Source: Coleofasciculus sp. FACHB-T130
Lineage (GTDB): Bacteria; Cyanobacteriota; Cyanobacteriia; Cyanobacteriales; FACHB-T130
Direction of reading: 5' to 3'
Length of the DNA stretch: 64,000 nucleotides
Assembly: GCF_014695375.1 (NCBI RefSeq)
Contig: NZ_JACJOG010000050.1
Coordinates: 1 to 64,000 of the forward strand
Under the pieces are notes generated by a model. The model worked only from the letters and a program-made list of their open reading frames with translations. It was not told the origin of the DNA and ran no database searches. Position 1 is the stretch's first letter. Each line of letters begins with the position of its first letter. Made by a program: the position numbers and the translations under genes. This document shows positions 35,932 through 45,120 of this stretch, piece after piece.

Positions 35932-36993
35932 ATGACTTCTACTAGAAATTCTTCAGGTCAGAATGGGTTAACAGCTAGTTTAAATTGGCTCAAAAGGCTG
36001 GTCACAAGTGAAACTTTCCTCTACGTGGCAAAACGGCTATTACAGGCAATTTTGACTTTGTTTCTAGCCTCGACGCTGAGTTTTGCAATTAGTCAGATGG
36101 CTCCGGGAGATTATTTAGATACTTTGAGGCAGAATCCCAAAATTTCCCCGGAACGAATTGAGGAACTCAGGCAACAGTTTGGTTTGGATAAACCAGCGAT
36201 TGAACAGTACCGACGGTGGCTGTGGCAGATTTTGCGCTATGGCAATTTTGGTACGAGTTTTGTCTATCAGCGTTCGGTGTCATCGCTGTTGTGGGAGCGT
36301 ATCCAAGCGACATTGGAACTCGCGATCGCATCGGTGATTCTGACGTGGGCGATCGCGATTCCACTGGGGATCGTCGGTGCAGTTAACCAAAATCGCACTA
36401 GCGATCGCCTCCTGCAAGTGCTGAGCTACGCGGGACAAGGGTTTCCCAGCTTCATCACGGCGCTGGTGTTGCTAATTTTCGCCCAGTACACTTCACCCCT
36501 ATTTCCAGTTGGTGGCAGAACCAGCATCAATCACGCTGATTTATCCTGGTTCGGTAAAATTTTGGATATCGGTTGGCACATGATTTTACCCACCCTAGCG
36601 CTGAGTGTCACCAGTTTTGCAGGTTTGCAGCGAATTACCAGGGGAGAATTACTCGATGTTCTCCGCCAAGACTATATCCAGACAGCTCGTGCCAAGGGAC
36701 TCCCCGAAGACCGGGTGATTTATGTTCATGCCCTCCGCAATGCGATTAATCCCCTAATAACGCTCTTAGGATTTGAGTTTGCCAGTTTGTTAAGTGGGGC
36801 ATTTATTGCCGAATTTTTCTTCAATTGGCCCGGATTAGGACGGTTGATTTTACAGGCAGTTACTATCCAAGATATCTACTTAGTAATGGCAAGTTTGATT
36901 ATGGGGGCAGTGATGCTGATTGTCGGCAATCTTATCGCTGATTTGTTGCTAAAAGTAGCCGATCCGAGAATTAAGTTGGAAAATCTTAAATGA
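35932..36993 (+). CDS. Oligopeptide/nickel-type ABC transporter permease (DppB-like)
   Basis: Membrane permease of 353 residues with about six helices. It has FAISQMAPGDYLD near the N-terminus, FGTSFVYQRSVSSLLWER, and the permease loop ARAKGLPEDRVIYVHALRNAINPL near the C-terminus, which are typical of DppB/OppB. No ATPase or binding-protein gene is adjacent, so the partner genes must be elsewhere. The frame is open from 35845 in repeat-derived sequence; ATG 35932 is preferred. Confidence 0.9.
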   Translation: MTSTRNSSGQNGLTASLNWLKRLVTSETFLYVAKRLLQAILTLFLASTLSFAISQMAPGDYLDTLRQNPKISPERIEELRQQFGLDKPAIEQYRRWLWQILRYGNFGTSFVYQRSVSSLLWERIQATLELAIASVILTWAIAIPLGIVGAVNQNRTSDRLLQVLSYAGQGFPSFITALVLLIFAQYTSPLFPVGGRTSINHADLSWFGKILDIGWHMILPTLALSVTSFAGLQRITRGELLDVLRQDYIQTARAKGLPEDRVIYVHALRNAINPLITLLGFEFASLLSGAFIAEFFFNWPGLGRLILQAVTIQDIYLVMASLIMGAVMLIVGNLIADLLLKVADPRIKLENLK

Positions 36994-37062
36994 GGAAATG
37001 GCTAATGGTTTCTTCCCGTCCAATTATCAATTACGGATTAGCCTATTATCTTTGCATTTTCT

Positions 37063-37356
37063 ATGTTTTCCCAAGTCTATTACCTAATTCGTTCGAGAGC
37101 TGATGGTCAATATCTTTTAGCTCAACCCGATACAAGTTCTTCAACCAGTAGCTCTGGCTATTTGTTGATGTTTGGCGAACATTTTGATGCGCTAAGCTAT
37201 CTCAACGCCCATGCCCCAGATGTTAGCGATCGCTTCGCTGTTGAGTCAATCTCTGGAAGCCAGGTAAAAGGGTTGCTGCAACGGTGGGGATTTAAGGGAA
37301 TTGGGATGGTTGAAGACCCACTATTACCCAAAATTCAGTTTTTATCGCCAAGTTAA
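37063..37356 (+). CDS. Small conserved cyanobacterial protein, unknown
   Basis: A 97-residue protein. I do not recognise a named family. It reads as a folded domain: SQVYYLIRSRADGQYLLAQPD, then LLMFGEHFDALSYLNAHAPD, then ESISGSQVKGLLQRWGF. No signal peptide, no membrane segment, no metal site. It starts about 70 bp after the permease on the same strand. Ribosome site weak. Confidence 0.6.
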   Translation: MFSQVYYLIRSRADGQYLLAQPDTSSSTSSSGYLLMFGEHFDALSYLNAHAPDVSDRFAVESISGSQVKGLLQRWGFKGIGMVEDPLLPKIQFLSPS

Positions 37357-37535
37357 GCCAAATTATTGACTTCTATTGCCTTTTCTAAAGATTTATTGCA
37401 AGTATACCTAGGTACAGATGTCAGAAGCTCCAAAATTTGAGCAAATAAGAGAGGTCGTTCAGGCAGTTGTTTCGTCTGATCCGATCAACAAATCTTAATA
37501 GTGCTAATTTCGACAAATTAGGAGAGAGGGACTCT

Positions 37536-37919
37536 ATGAAATCGATCCGTTTCAACCTGTCTGCTTGGGTACGTCCAGTGCGTATGGCGATCGCTGCTTG
37601 TTTTTGCGCTTTACTATTGTTCAGCTATGCAACTCCAGCCTACAGCAGCACAAAAACCCCCGCAGGATATAGCGGCACCAACAGTCGCCCCGGAGACGGA
37701 GAAGCCAATCTGACGAAGATTGAAGAGAAATCACAAAAGGCGGTTCTGAAAGACCCCTATTCGCTTAAAGAGACTCAGAAGGAAGCCAGCCAGGGTCTGA
37801 ATGAAATTCAAGGAGCCGCTGATGCTGACAAGATGAGTACCAACGAAAACTCGCAAGGCGTCCAATCAGTTGAACAAAAAGTTCAGAAGGCGCTGGAAGG
37901 CATTACAGGCAAAGACTAA
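37536..37919 (+). CDS. Small secreted protein, low-temperature-induced-like
   Basis: A 127-residue exported protein. A basic N-terminus is followed by a hydrophobic signal (MAIAACFCALLLFSYATPAYS, about residues 17-37) with a plausible AYS cleavage. The mature part is hydrophilic and helical, with repeated KIEEKSQKAVLKD and SVEQKVQKALEG units. It resembles a cyanobacterial group sometimes annotated as low-temperature-induced; I hold that name with low confidence. A strong ribosome site (AGGAGAGAGGG) precedes ATG 37536, so the upstream in-frame extension to 37467 is unlikely. Confidence 0.75.
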   Translation: MKSIRFNLSAWVRPVRMAIAACFCALLLFSYATPAYSSTKTPAGYSGTNSRPGDGEANLTKIEEKSQKAVLKDPYSLKETQKEASQGLNEIQGAADADKMSTNENSQGVQSVEQKVQKALEGITGKD

Positions 37920-38028
37920 GGAGCCAGTATTTGCTCAAGAGTGAGCGCCCTAGTATCTGCTGAGTGCGGATGCAGGGTCTCATCATCAGGGCAACTCCGC
38001 AGGGGTTGTTCTTGATGTTATATAGGGC

Positions 38029-38054
38029 AGGCAGGAGTCTGCCTTGTTTTTTTT
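38029..38054 (+). terminator. Intrinsic terminator after small secreted protein
   Basis: AGGCAG-gagt-CTGCCT stem (38029-38044) followed by TG and a run of eight T. It lies 110 bp after the small secreted gene and before the convergent helicase gene. Confidence 0.85.
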
Positions 38055-38109
38055 AGGCTGGCGATGCTGAAACGCTGGCTCGTTGGAGCGTGTAACGGCA
38101 ATAAATGCC

Positions 38110-41100
38110 CTAGAACTGGAGTTCTCCTGTGGTTTGGGGTCTACGTTCAGTCTTCAAGGCGTGGATATGGGTAAATTTCCATGCATCCTGAACGCTGACA
38201 ACAATGAATCCTAAAGCCTCTAGGTCAGTTTGGAATTGAGGGCGATCGCTAAATCTTGAAGTTGCTTCGATAATATGAAGCTGACCATCCAGTTTCAGAG
38301 TGCGGTTCGCCTCCCGCAGGTAATCGGTGAAGTTCGCTCCCATCAGTGACAGGCAGAAAATCGCTACATCAAGCCTTTGATCGTCAAGGGGAACATGAGC
38401 CATGTCGCAGGCAATAACTTCCTGATTCACAGCAACATGGTCAAAGCTGTAAACTGTATGGCGATCTGAAACCGCTTCAGCCAGCTTCGCCTGACCACAA
38501 CCGAAATCACCGATAGTGTAGCCGCTACGTTGTTGGCACCAGCGAATCATCTCTTCATAAGGGATGACCGCCCAATTTTTCCTTGACTCAGTGTATAAAG
38601 TATGATAATTCGACCACTCCTCTGGATTCTCCTGTAGGCGATGGTGAGTAGTTTCGCTTCGGGTTTGGTTCCAGTGGCGGTTCATGGCGGAAAAGTCGCC
38701 GTAACGCTGCAACCGCCGCTGCACGTCTGCTGGGTCGTTATCGGGAATCGGAATTACAATCTTCGGACGGGCGATGACTTGGACGCCTGTTTCTAGCTTC
38801 TCTAGCCAAGCGATTATATCTTGATAGGCTTGGGCAGGCGATCGCAAGTATCCCTCTGGAACTACACCATCAACGGCAGCATCGGCGATCGACTTTTTGA
38901 ATCGCAATCGCTGCATTTTCGAGTCGCACCACGACCAACGTTCGCCATTGACATGGGCGTAAGTTAGGGGAATGACTATTGTTACTGGGTTTTGTTGCCC
39001 TTGGCGGTAGATGCGACCGATTAGTTGCTCGAATTCGGCGTGAGTCCACGGCAGGACGTTAATGATTAGGCGATTGCACGCTTGCTGTAAACCATCAACG
39101 CCAGTTGCGATCGCGCTTGAACCGATGAGAACATCGATGTTGCCTTCCTTGAATTCTTGAAGAATCTCACGCCGCGAATCGAATTCGACTTCGCCTGTGT
39201 AGAAGCCAACCTTCCAGCCGTCGTCTTCGAGTGCGTCTCTAAGTAGCTTGTCAATTCCTTGGACGTAATGGGTATAAATCAGGGTTTTCGGTTTGATTTG
39301 CTCTCGAATAACGGGTAAACGGGCGCGGGTGAGGATTTGCTCAAGTGCGAGGTGGGTGCCTTTGCGACCCAGTGCGCGAATTTCGTCGATGAATTCACTA
39401 CAGTCTACTGGGATAGACAAATCCTTGGGTTCTCCGAGTTGTTGTTTATAATCGGGCATCCAACGTATCCCCAGTGTCACGAGTCGCTGGTGGAGTTTCA
39501 TGCAGTTGGCAATGGTTTGGTGGATGTCGAGTTCGTCGTGGGCGACTCCTGTCACAAGTTCGACTAGACTTTTACCTTCTTGCAAATTATTAATTACTGG
39601 TGTTGCGGACATCCCAATGATGTGTAGATTTGGGTTGCGATCGCTTGCGGCGGTGATGAGTGCGCTTACCAGTTGCTTGCGCCGCGATATGTTCTCGACT
39701 TGGCGTTGTTTTGTGTAGTGGATTTCATCAATAACGATGAAATCGATTAACTCACTTTCCACAAATGAGCGCACCCAATCAGCGGAGTCTGGCTGCTGGA
39801 ACTTCTCATAGTTCACAATGATGTAACGATGAGCATTTAGATTCAGCGCCGCACCTAACCCAGTTTCGTCACCGACGGCATTTGCCCAGTCAGGTGTAAA
39901 GGTTTTGGTAGCGATCGCGCTATCTGGGAAAATGTTGAGGATCGCTTTTTTCCAACCATCAACAACGCTGTTAGGACAGCAAATAAGGGTTAGATGGGCG
40001 TTAATGACGCGACTGGCGAGGACGGCTGAGAGGGTTTTGCCTGCACCTGTGCCTGACCAGTTGCCGACTCGTTTCTTGTCGCGTACCTGAACGGCGGCGA
40101 GTCGCTGCATGAGGTTGGGTTCTGCTATTTTGCCGTTGATACGGAAGTTGTAGCCAGTTGGGATGGGGAGATTCTTGGCTCGATGATATTCGTCTAGGAA
40201 TTCGGTTTTGACTCTTTCGGCGTAGCTGTCGCCTGTGTAGCTTTGAGCCTGCGCTAGGGCTGCTGCTTCATCACGAAAGACGTGCTTCCAAATCTTTGCT
40301 TTTGCCGATGCGATGAGGAATTCGACAGCTTCTTCATCGGCTGAGGATACGACGGAGTGATCTAAGGATGCCAGGACTTCCCGCGTCTGGACGACTGGAA
40401 GCTCAAGGTCGTTCGCTTCTTCGGATGGTTCAATCGTCTCGTCAATTTGGTCGTCAAAATTGTCCTTAGAGGTTACATCTTTATTAGAGATGTCATCATT
40501 GACGCTAGTTTCATGTGCTTCGAGAGTTAGCTGCTTATCTTGCAGGAATTTATCAACGATTGACCGTTCACTATTGACGAACTTCTCAATCTCTTCTTTT
40601 GGGAAGCGTCCAGTAGCAAGAGCTTTCACGAAGCCCTTACCTTTGCCTTGAGTCTGAAGCAGTCCACTTTGCTGGAAAATCGTGTAGAGATCCGCTGCAC
40701 TGAAAGTCTCAAGGTGGTTTACTAAGGAACCAATAAAACCACGGAGGGCTTCTATTGTCCATCCTTTATTACAAGCAGGGCATCCTCTTCCAGTTGTCCG
40801 GTTAGCAAGTGTTGCCTCCCATTCGTGGGAAGGGTCGATCGCACAACGCCACCAAGCCTTCTTACTCGATTTGGCTGTCACCTCCTCTGGAGTGAGCGTA
40901 CCATTTTTTAAAGGATGCCACTCTTTAGCAATTTCAGGGTAAAGTCTTGCGAGAGAATTGACGACAGTTGGTCTTCTGCCAGAACAAAACGGGCATCCAC
41001 TACCGTTGACTCTACTCTTAATTACAGCTTCCCATTCGTGATTAGGATCATTGGAACATCCCCACCAAGCTTTACTATGTGAGCCTGATACTACGTGGTC

Positions 41101-42249
41101 TGGAGTAAGCATCCCGTTTTTGGTTGGATGCCATTGCTTGGCAATCTCTGGGTAAAGACTTGTCAATGAATTAGTTACGGATGAGCTTTTACCAGCACAA
41201 AAAGGACATCCAATCCTCTGTCCAGCTCTAGTATTGGGCGCTGCTTGCCATTGATGATCAGTACCATTGGGACATTGCCACCAAACTTTCTTATTTGAAC
41301 CTGCTACTACTTGATCTGGGGTAAGCTTCTCGTTTTTGCTTGGATGCCATTGCTTGGCAAGTTCGGGGTAAAGACTTGACAGAGAGTTGGTGACTGACAC
41401 TTTTTGACCAGCGCAAAAGGGACATCCTGTACCCCTTACTCGGTTATCAATTACAGCTTTCCATTCATGATTTTTGTCGTTGAGACATTGCCACCAAACT
41501 TTGTAACCTGAACCTGCTACCACCTGATCCGGAGTAAGTTTTTCGTTCTTGGTTGGATGCCATTGCTTAGCAATTTCAGGGTAGAGACTTGCTAGAGAGT
41601 TCGTATCAGATACTGCTCTACCAGAACAAAAAGGACACCCACTTCCTTTTACTCTGTTAACGATAGAAGCTTTCCACTCATGTAGAAGCGGGTTGGAACA
41701 AACCCACCAGACTTTTGTTTCCGAACCTGCTACTACTTGGTCTGGGGTAAGCCTCCCGTTTTTGGTCGAATTCCATTGCTTGGCAAGTTCAGGGTAAAGA
41801 CTTGATAGAGAGTTGGTAAGTGATGCTTTTTGACCAGCACAAAAGGGACATCCTGTTCCCTTTACTCTATGGGAAACAGACGCTTCCCATTCGTGATCAG
41901 AACCATAGAAACATTTCCACCATACTTTCTTGTGTGAGCCTGCTACTATCTGATCTGGAGTGAGTGTACTGTTCTTTGCTGGATGCCACTGCTTGGCAAG
42001 TTCAGGGTAAAGACTTGCCAGAGAGTTGGTAACTGAAGGATTACGACCAGCACAACAGGGGCATCCTGCTCCTAATCTGGCTCGATTCGCAATTACTGCT
42101 TCCCATTCGTGATCAGAACCCTGAGGACATTTCCACCATGCTCTCTTGTTTGAGCCTGCTAACATCTTGTCTGGGGTGAGGTCGCCGTTTTTCGTCGGAT
42201 GCCACTGCGCGGCTATTTGGGGATGAGTAATCGATAGCGGGTCTTTCAT
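38110..42249 (-). CDS. Zinc-ribbon array, SF2/SNF2-like helicase and Rrp8-like methyltransferase fusion
   Basis: A 1379-residue protein. Residues about 5-490 are seven tandem ~69-residue zinc ribbons of the DUF4379 type, each with a WHPTKN-like start, WWxC, HEW and GCPxC (one Cys, one His and two Cys as probable ligands). A linker with acidic stretches follows (to ~690). The helicase core has Walker A GTGAGKT near 735, DEIH near 838, SATP, and motif VI GRIYRQGQ near 1080, so it is an SF2/SNF2-like translocase. The C-terminal ~200 residues have GDFGCGQAKLAE near 1250, YSFDHVA, ACDMAHVPLDDQRLDVAIFC and LSLMGANFTDYLREANR, a close match to the Rrp8 rRNA m1A methyltransferase family. No signal or membrane segment. 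Substrate unknown. See findings. Confidence 0.88.
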   Translation of the reverse strand: MKDPLSITHPQIAAQWHPTKNGDLTPDKMLAGSNKRAWWKCPQGSDHEWEAVIANRARLGAGCPCCAGRNPSVTNSLASLYPELAKQWHPAKNSTLTPDQIVAGSHKKVWWKCFYGSDHEWEASVSHRVKGTGCPFCAGQKASLTNSLSSLYPELAKQWNSTKNGRLTPDQVVAGSETKVWWVCSNPLLHEWKASIVNRVKGSGCPFCSGRAVSDTNSLASLYPEIAKQWHPTKNEKLTPDQVVAGSGYKVWWQCLNDKNHEWKAVIDNRVRGTGCPFCAGQKVSVTNSLSSLYPELAKQWHPSKNEKLTPDQVVAGSNKKVWWQCPNGTDHQWQAAPNTRAGQRIGCPFCAGKSSSVTNSLTSLYPEIAKQWHPTKNGMLTPDHVVSGSHSKAWWGCSNDPNHEWEAVIKSRVNGSGCPFCSGRRPTVVNSLARLYPEIAKEWHPLKNGTLTPEEVTAKSSKKAWWRCAIDPSHEWEATLANRTTGRGCPACNKGWTIEALRGFIGSLVNHLETFSAADLYTIFQQSGLLQTQGKGKGFVKALATGRFPKEEIEKFVNSERSIVDKFLQDKQLTLEAHETSVNDDISNKDVTSKDNFDDQIDETIEPSEEANDLELPVVQTREVLASLDHSVVSSADEEAVEFLIASAKAKIWKHVFRDEAAALAQAQSYTGDSYAERVKTEFLDEYHRAKNLPIPTGYNFRINGKIAEPNLMQRLAAVQVRDKKRVGNWSGTGAGKTLSAVLASRVINAHLTLICCPNSVVDGWKKAILNIFPDSAIATKTFTPDWANAVGDETGLGAALNLNAHRYIIVNYEKFQQPDSADWVRSFVESELIDFIVIDEIHYTKQRQVENISRRKQLVSALITAASDRNPNLHIIGMSATPVINNLQEGKSLVELVTGVAHDELDIHQTIANCMKLHQRLVTLGIRWMPDYKQQLGEPKDLSIPVDCSEFIDEIRALGRKGTHLALEQILTRARLPVIREQIKPKTLIYTHYVQGIDKLLRDALEDDGWKVGFYTGEVEFDSRREILQEFKEGNIDVLIGSSAIATGVDGLQQACNRLIINVLPWTHAEFEQLIGRIYRQGQQNPVTIVIPLTYAHVNGERWSWCDSKMQRLRFKKSIADAAVDGVVPEGYLRSPAQAYQDIIAWLEKLETGVQVIARPKIVIPIPDNDPADVQRRLQRYGDFSAMNRHWNQTRSETTHHRLQENPEEWSNYHTLYTESRKNWAVIPYEEMIRWCQQRSGYTIGDFGCGQAKLAEAVSDRHTVYSFDHVAVNQEVIACDMAHVPLDDQRLDVAIFCLSLMGANFTDYLREANRTLKLDGQLHIIEATSRFSDRPQFQTDLEALGFIVVSVQDAWKFTHIHALKTERRPQTTGELQF

Positions 42250-42329
42250 ATTATGAACTTTAATATTTAAAATCTAAAATATTATAATTAATACGGATTT
42301 TGAATTAAATAAAAACAGGATAAAAATTG
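42250..42329. promoter_or_regulatory. AT-rich divergent promoter region
   Basis: About 80 bp of very AT-rich DNA separate the start of the 1379-residue fusion gene (minus) from the 172-residue orphan (plus). It includes TATTATAATTAAT, which could serve as a -10 element in either direction. Co-regulation of the two genes is plausible but unproved. Confidence 0.5.
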
Positions 42330-42848
42330 ATGAGCGAATTATTTTCACGACCCGACACTGATCGTTTTTTGCAAAAACGTCGAAATGAGATGCTTTCAGA
42401 AATAAACTCTGAACAAGTCAAGAGCGTGGATTACTTTGATAACAAGTACAAGGTTAAGATGCTCCGACTCAGAAACGAGAAACCCGAAGTAAAAAAACAG
42501 GATCAATTTTTTGTTTACTCCATTCCATTTGAGGGTGAACCAGAATTATTTTACTACACACCACCTACTTATGAGTACAGTACAATAAAGGGTCAGACAG
42601 AAATTAGTAACGGGGAAGTCCTGCTAAAATACCCCAAAAATATTAGTGTTGATATTGACTCGCTCTTCAAAGCAGATTTGCATGAACTTAAAGATTGTAT
42701 TAAGGCGATAGCTCCCAGTGTTGAGCGATTTAACTCTTCTATTAGTAGTGAAGTTTTGAATATAATAGGAAAACTCAGTCAAAAAGACTGTGAAGATCAG
42801 AATTATCTAGAAAAATTGAAATTAGGCTTAAATCAAGAAGATATTTAA
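42330..42848 (+). CDS. Unknown AT-rich orphan protein, divergent to helicase fusion
   Basis: A 172-residue hydrophilic protein that I do not recognise. It begins SELFSRPDTDRFLQKRRNEMLSE, has a central beta-rich part (QFFVYSIPFEGEPELFYYTPP), and a helical C-terminus (LNIIGKLSQKDCEDQNYLEK). No catalytic motif, membrane segment or cysteine pair. Its AT content is clearly higher than that of the surrounding genes, which suggests recent acquisition. The in-frame TTG at 42327 just precedes ATG 42330. It is a possible partner of the helicase fusion only because of position. Confidence 0.65.
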   Translation: MSELFSRPDTDRFLQKRRNEMLSEINSEQVKSVDYFDNKYKVKMLRLRNEKPEVKKQDQFFVYSIPFEGEPELFYYTPPTYEYSTIKGQTEISNGEVLLKYPKNISVDIDSLFKADLHELKDCIKAIAPSVERFNSSISSEVLNIIGKLSQKDCEDQNYLEKLKLGLNQEDI

Positions 42849-43027
42849 TCATAGTTGCTTTTAAAAATAGCATAAAAAATTTATGGGTAAGGCAAGCAGA
42901 CACGCGATCGCTCTCCTGATTTAGTATTCCCATCCACAGCTAAAAAATTCTATCTAGCCGTACCAAAATTACTGGCTGACATTTAAACACCAGACGCGAT
43001 CGCAACCCAAACCGATTTGATTTCCCC

Positions 43028-43070
43028 AACCCGTTTTAACGGGTTTAAGCTTTGAGCCAGAAATTTATTT
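43028..43070. repeat. REP-like end of RAYT element, left copy
   Basis: A 43-bp sequence that begins with the palindrome AACCCGTTTTAACGGGTT (8-bp stem). It matches the inverse complement of 43569-43611 at 41 of 43 positions. Together they bracket the transposase gene. Confidence 0.9.
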
Positions 43071-43092
43071 CTGCGCTCACTCACTGCGCTCA

Positions 43093-43518
43093 CTACGCTC
43101 CCCTTCCTGGCTCATCATCCCGTTCCAAAGCTGAAATAACCGTTCCTTGTAAATGATGTTGCTTTTGATTATTCACATAAGCCTTCGCTTCATCCAATTG
43201 CTTACCTCCTAATGAAAACACTCCATATCCATGTTGCCAGCTAAACGCTAAACCAGAAGCTAATGGAGTATGGTTCAAATGATAAGCACTACTTCCTTTG
43301 ATGGTTTTTACGAAATCAGCAATTGATAACTTTGGTGGAATGGAAGCCACAATATGAATATGATCTTCGATACCACCAATTGCATGAATAATACAACCAA
43401 TTGCATCAGCTTTGCCGATAATATAACTGTAAAGTTCAGACTCTCTTTCTGGGGTAATTAGAGGTTGACGAGATTCCGTTGCCCAAATGAGATGGTAGTA
43501 GGTGCGCCAAAATGACAT
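43093..43518 (-). CDS. REP-associated tyrosine transposase (RAYT/IS200-like)
   Basis: Small single-strand DNA transposase, 141 residues. The HUH motif HIH is at His53/His55 in EDHIHIVASIP, and the catalytic Tyr is Tyr114 in AKAYVNNQKQHH. The N-terminal TYYHLIWATESRQPL is family-typical. The start ATG 43518 is chosen because the MSFWRTYYHLIW start matches Y1 transposases; the frame is open to 43587. It is flanked by inverted REP-like sequences, as expected for RAYT elements. It looks intact. Confidence 0.9.
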   Translation of the reverse strand: MSFWRTYYHLIWATESRQPLITPERESELYSYIIGKADAIGCIIHAIGGIEDHIHIVASIPPKLSIADFVKTIKGSSAYHLNHTPLASGLAFSWQHGYGVFSLGGKQLDEAKAYVNNQKQHHLQGTVISALERDDEPGRGA

Positions 43519-43568
43519 GAGTTTAAAAGTTCGGATTGAAAGTGGAGATCGCGTAGATTGTCGCCGGG

Positions 43569-43611
43569 AAATAAATTTCCGGCTCAAAGCTAAAACCCGT
43601 TAAAACGGGTT
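43569..43611. repeat. REP-like end of RAYT element, right copy
   Basis: Inverted counterpart of the 43-bp sequence at 43028-43070, ending in AACCCGTTAAAACGGGTT. It lies immediately upstream of the transposase gene. Confidence 0.9.
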
Positions 43612-43699
43612 AAAGAGAATGGTGAGAAGAAAGCGAGATCGCCTGATTTTGCTTCAAAGTCAAAAAAGCGATCGCTAAACTCTTCTGTATAAAGGAAAA

Positions 43700-43770
43700 A
43701 GCGGGTGGCGAGAATCGAACTCGCATCATCAGCTTGGAAGGCTGAGGTTTTACCACTAAACTACACCCGC
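43700..43770 (-). tRNA. tRNA-Gly (anticodon TCC)
   Basis: Reading the minus strand: acceptor GCGGGTG pairs with CACCCGC, the anticodon loop is CTTCCAA giving TCC, the T-arm is GCGAG-TTCGATT-CTCGC, and the discriminator is T, normal for glycine. CCA is not encoded. A T-run follows on the same strand. Confidence 0.95.
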
Positions 43771-43850
43771 AAATTGAGGTATGGTCAAACCATAACTAGA
43801 TTACTATACCACAATTTTTCATAGCTTGAGTAGGGGAGGCGTGCATTTTT

Positions 43851-45077
43851 TCACTGGGAGAGAGGAGAAATTCGGATAGAGACTTCCAGCAAGCTGTCAA
43901 CGGCTCCACCTCCCATGTAAGCGGGTTGAAATCTCCAGCCTTGAATTAGCTCATTGACAAACTGCGAATCGTTTAAATTTCCGCTTCCTTGCAGCACTCG
44001 CTGAACTGACGGTTTGCCCGTGTTATCAATCAACAATAAAACTTCCAAGACGATAGGCTGGTCGGGAGCTTGCCCAGTTAGCAGCGGATAATCAAGGTCG
44101 GGAATTTGTTTCTGCTGTTGCTGCGGTACGGCTAATTGGTTCGGCTCATCAGTGCCAGCGTTACCAGAGCGGACATTGAATAAAGTTGCCACAACGCCTC
44201 TACCTTGGGCTGCGGGCGATGGTGCGGGCGATGGTGCGGGCGATGGTGCGCTTTGTGCCTCCTCAGCAGGCGGTGCGGGTGCAATGGGAGCTGGAGCTGG
44301 TGGGGCTGGGCTTGCCTGTACGGGAGGAGCTGGCGGAGGGGTGACAGGAGCTGGGGATGGTTCGACGGGTTGGGACGATGATGGCTGCGGTTGAGATGGC
44401 GGTGCAGGTGCGGCGGTTCCTGCATCTTGGGAGGATGACCCCAAGGGACGACCCGTTTCAGGGGGTTGCTGCGGCACCAATGGCGGGCGCGGAGCAGGTG
44501 TAGGGATGATGGGTCTGGTCGCAACAACATCAGAGTTCGGCTGCTGTCTTTGCGGGGTAGAAGGCGAGTTAGCGGTAGGGTTTTGCGCTTGAGGGAAAGG
44601 ATTGAGACGGATTCTGAAAGAGCGTTGAATTCTCGGTTGAGAATTTACAGGAGGATTTTCCTGAGACTGCGCGGGTATCGGCTGCTGTACAGAGCTTCTA
44701 CCTGGAACGTTAAAATTGCGATCGCTCTCTTGTCTTTGTTGGGGAGTCGCCGCTTGTGGCTCTAACCTCTCTTCGGAATAGGGAACGGTGGTAATCAAGT
44801 CAACAGGAATGGGTTCCGTAGCCACATCGACGCTGGCAGATCCCATGATTACCCGCTGCAACATCCACATCCCCAATACATGGACAATTACAGAAATTAG
44901 AGTGTAAATACTCCACAGCGTGGATGATGTAGACCGATTCCGGGCATCGACTCGCTGCTGGGAGGCGATCGCATCTGGCTTCTCTAAGGGAGGTGGAGCC
45001 GATGCACTAACGAGATGTAAGTGCCGAGTCGGAGGACTCTGAGCCGGATCGTTGGGGCGCTGGTTTGGTAGTGCCAT
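43851..45077 (-). CDS. TonB-like protein with proline-rich linker
   Basis: A 408-residue protein with a single transmembrane helix near 54-77 (LWSIYTLISVIVHVLGMWML). A long Pro/Ala/Gln-rich periplasmic linker runs to about 300, including PAPSPAPSPAP encoded by three tandem 12-bp units near 44217-44252. The C-terminal ~90 residues are a TonB-type domain (PIVLEVLLLIDNTGKPSVQRVL and LIQGWRFQPAYMGG). TonB transmits energy to outer-membrane receptors. No exbB/exbD lies adjacent. ATG 45077 is preferred; the two-residue extension to TTG 45083 is unlikely. Confidence 0.88.
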   Translation of the reverse strand: MALPNQRPNDPAQSPPTRHLHLVSASAPPPLEKPDAIASQQRVDARNRSTSSTLWSIYTLISVIVHVLGMWMLQRVIMGSASVDVATEPIPVDLITTVPYSEERLEPQAATPQQRQESDRNFNVPGRSSVQQPIPAQSQENPPVNSQPRIQRSFRIRLNPFPQAQNPTANSPSTPQRQQPNSDVVATRPIIPTPAPRPPLVPQQPPETGRPLGSSSQDAGTAAPAPPSQPQPSSSQPVEPSPAPVTPPPAPPVQASPAPPAPAPIAPAPPAEEAQSAPSPAPSPAPSPAAQGRGVVATLFNVRSGNAGTDEPNQLAVPQQQQKQIPDLDYPLLTGQAPDQPIVLEVLLLIDNTGKPSVQRVLQGSGNLNDSQFVNELIQGWRFQPAYMGGGAVDSLLEVSIRISPLSQ

Positions 45078-45120
45078 TCTCAAAACTTGAAGGACTCTTA
45101 TTGTTAGAAACAGTAGACGT

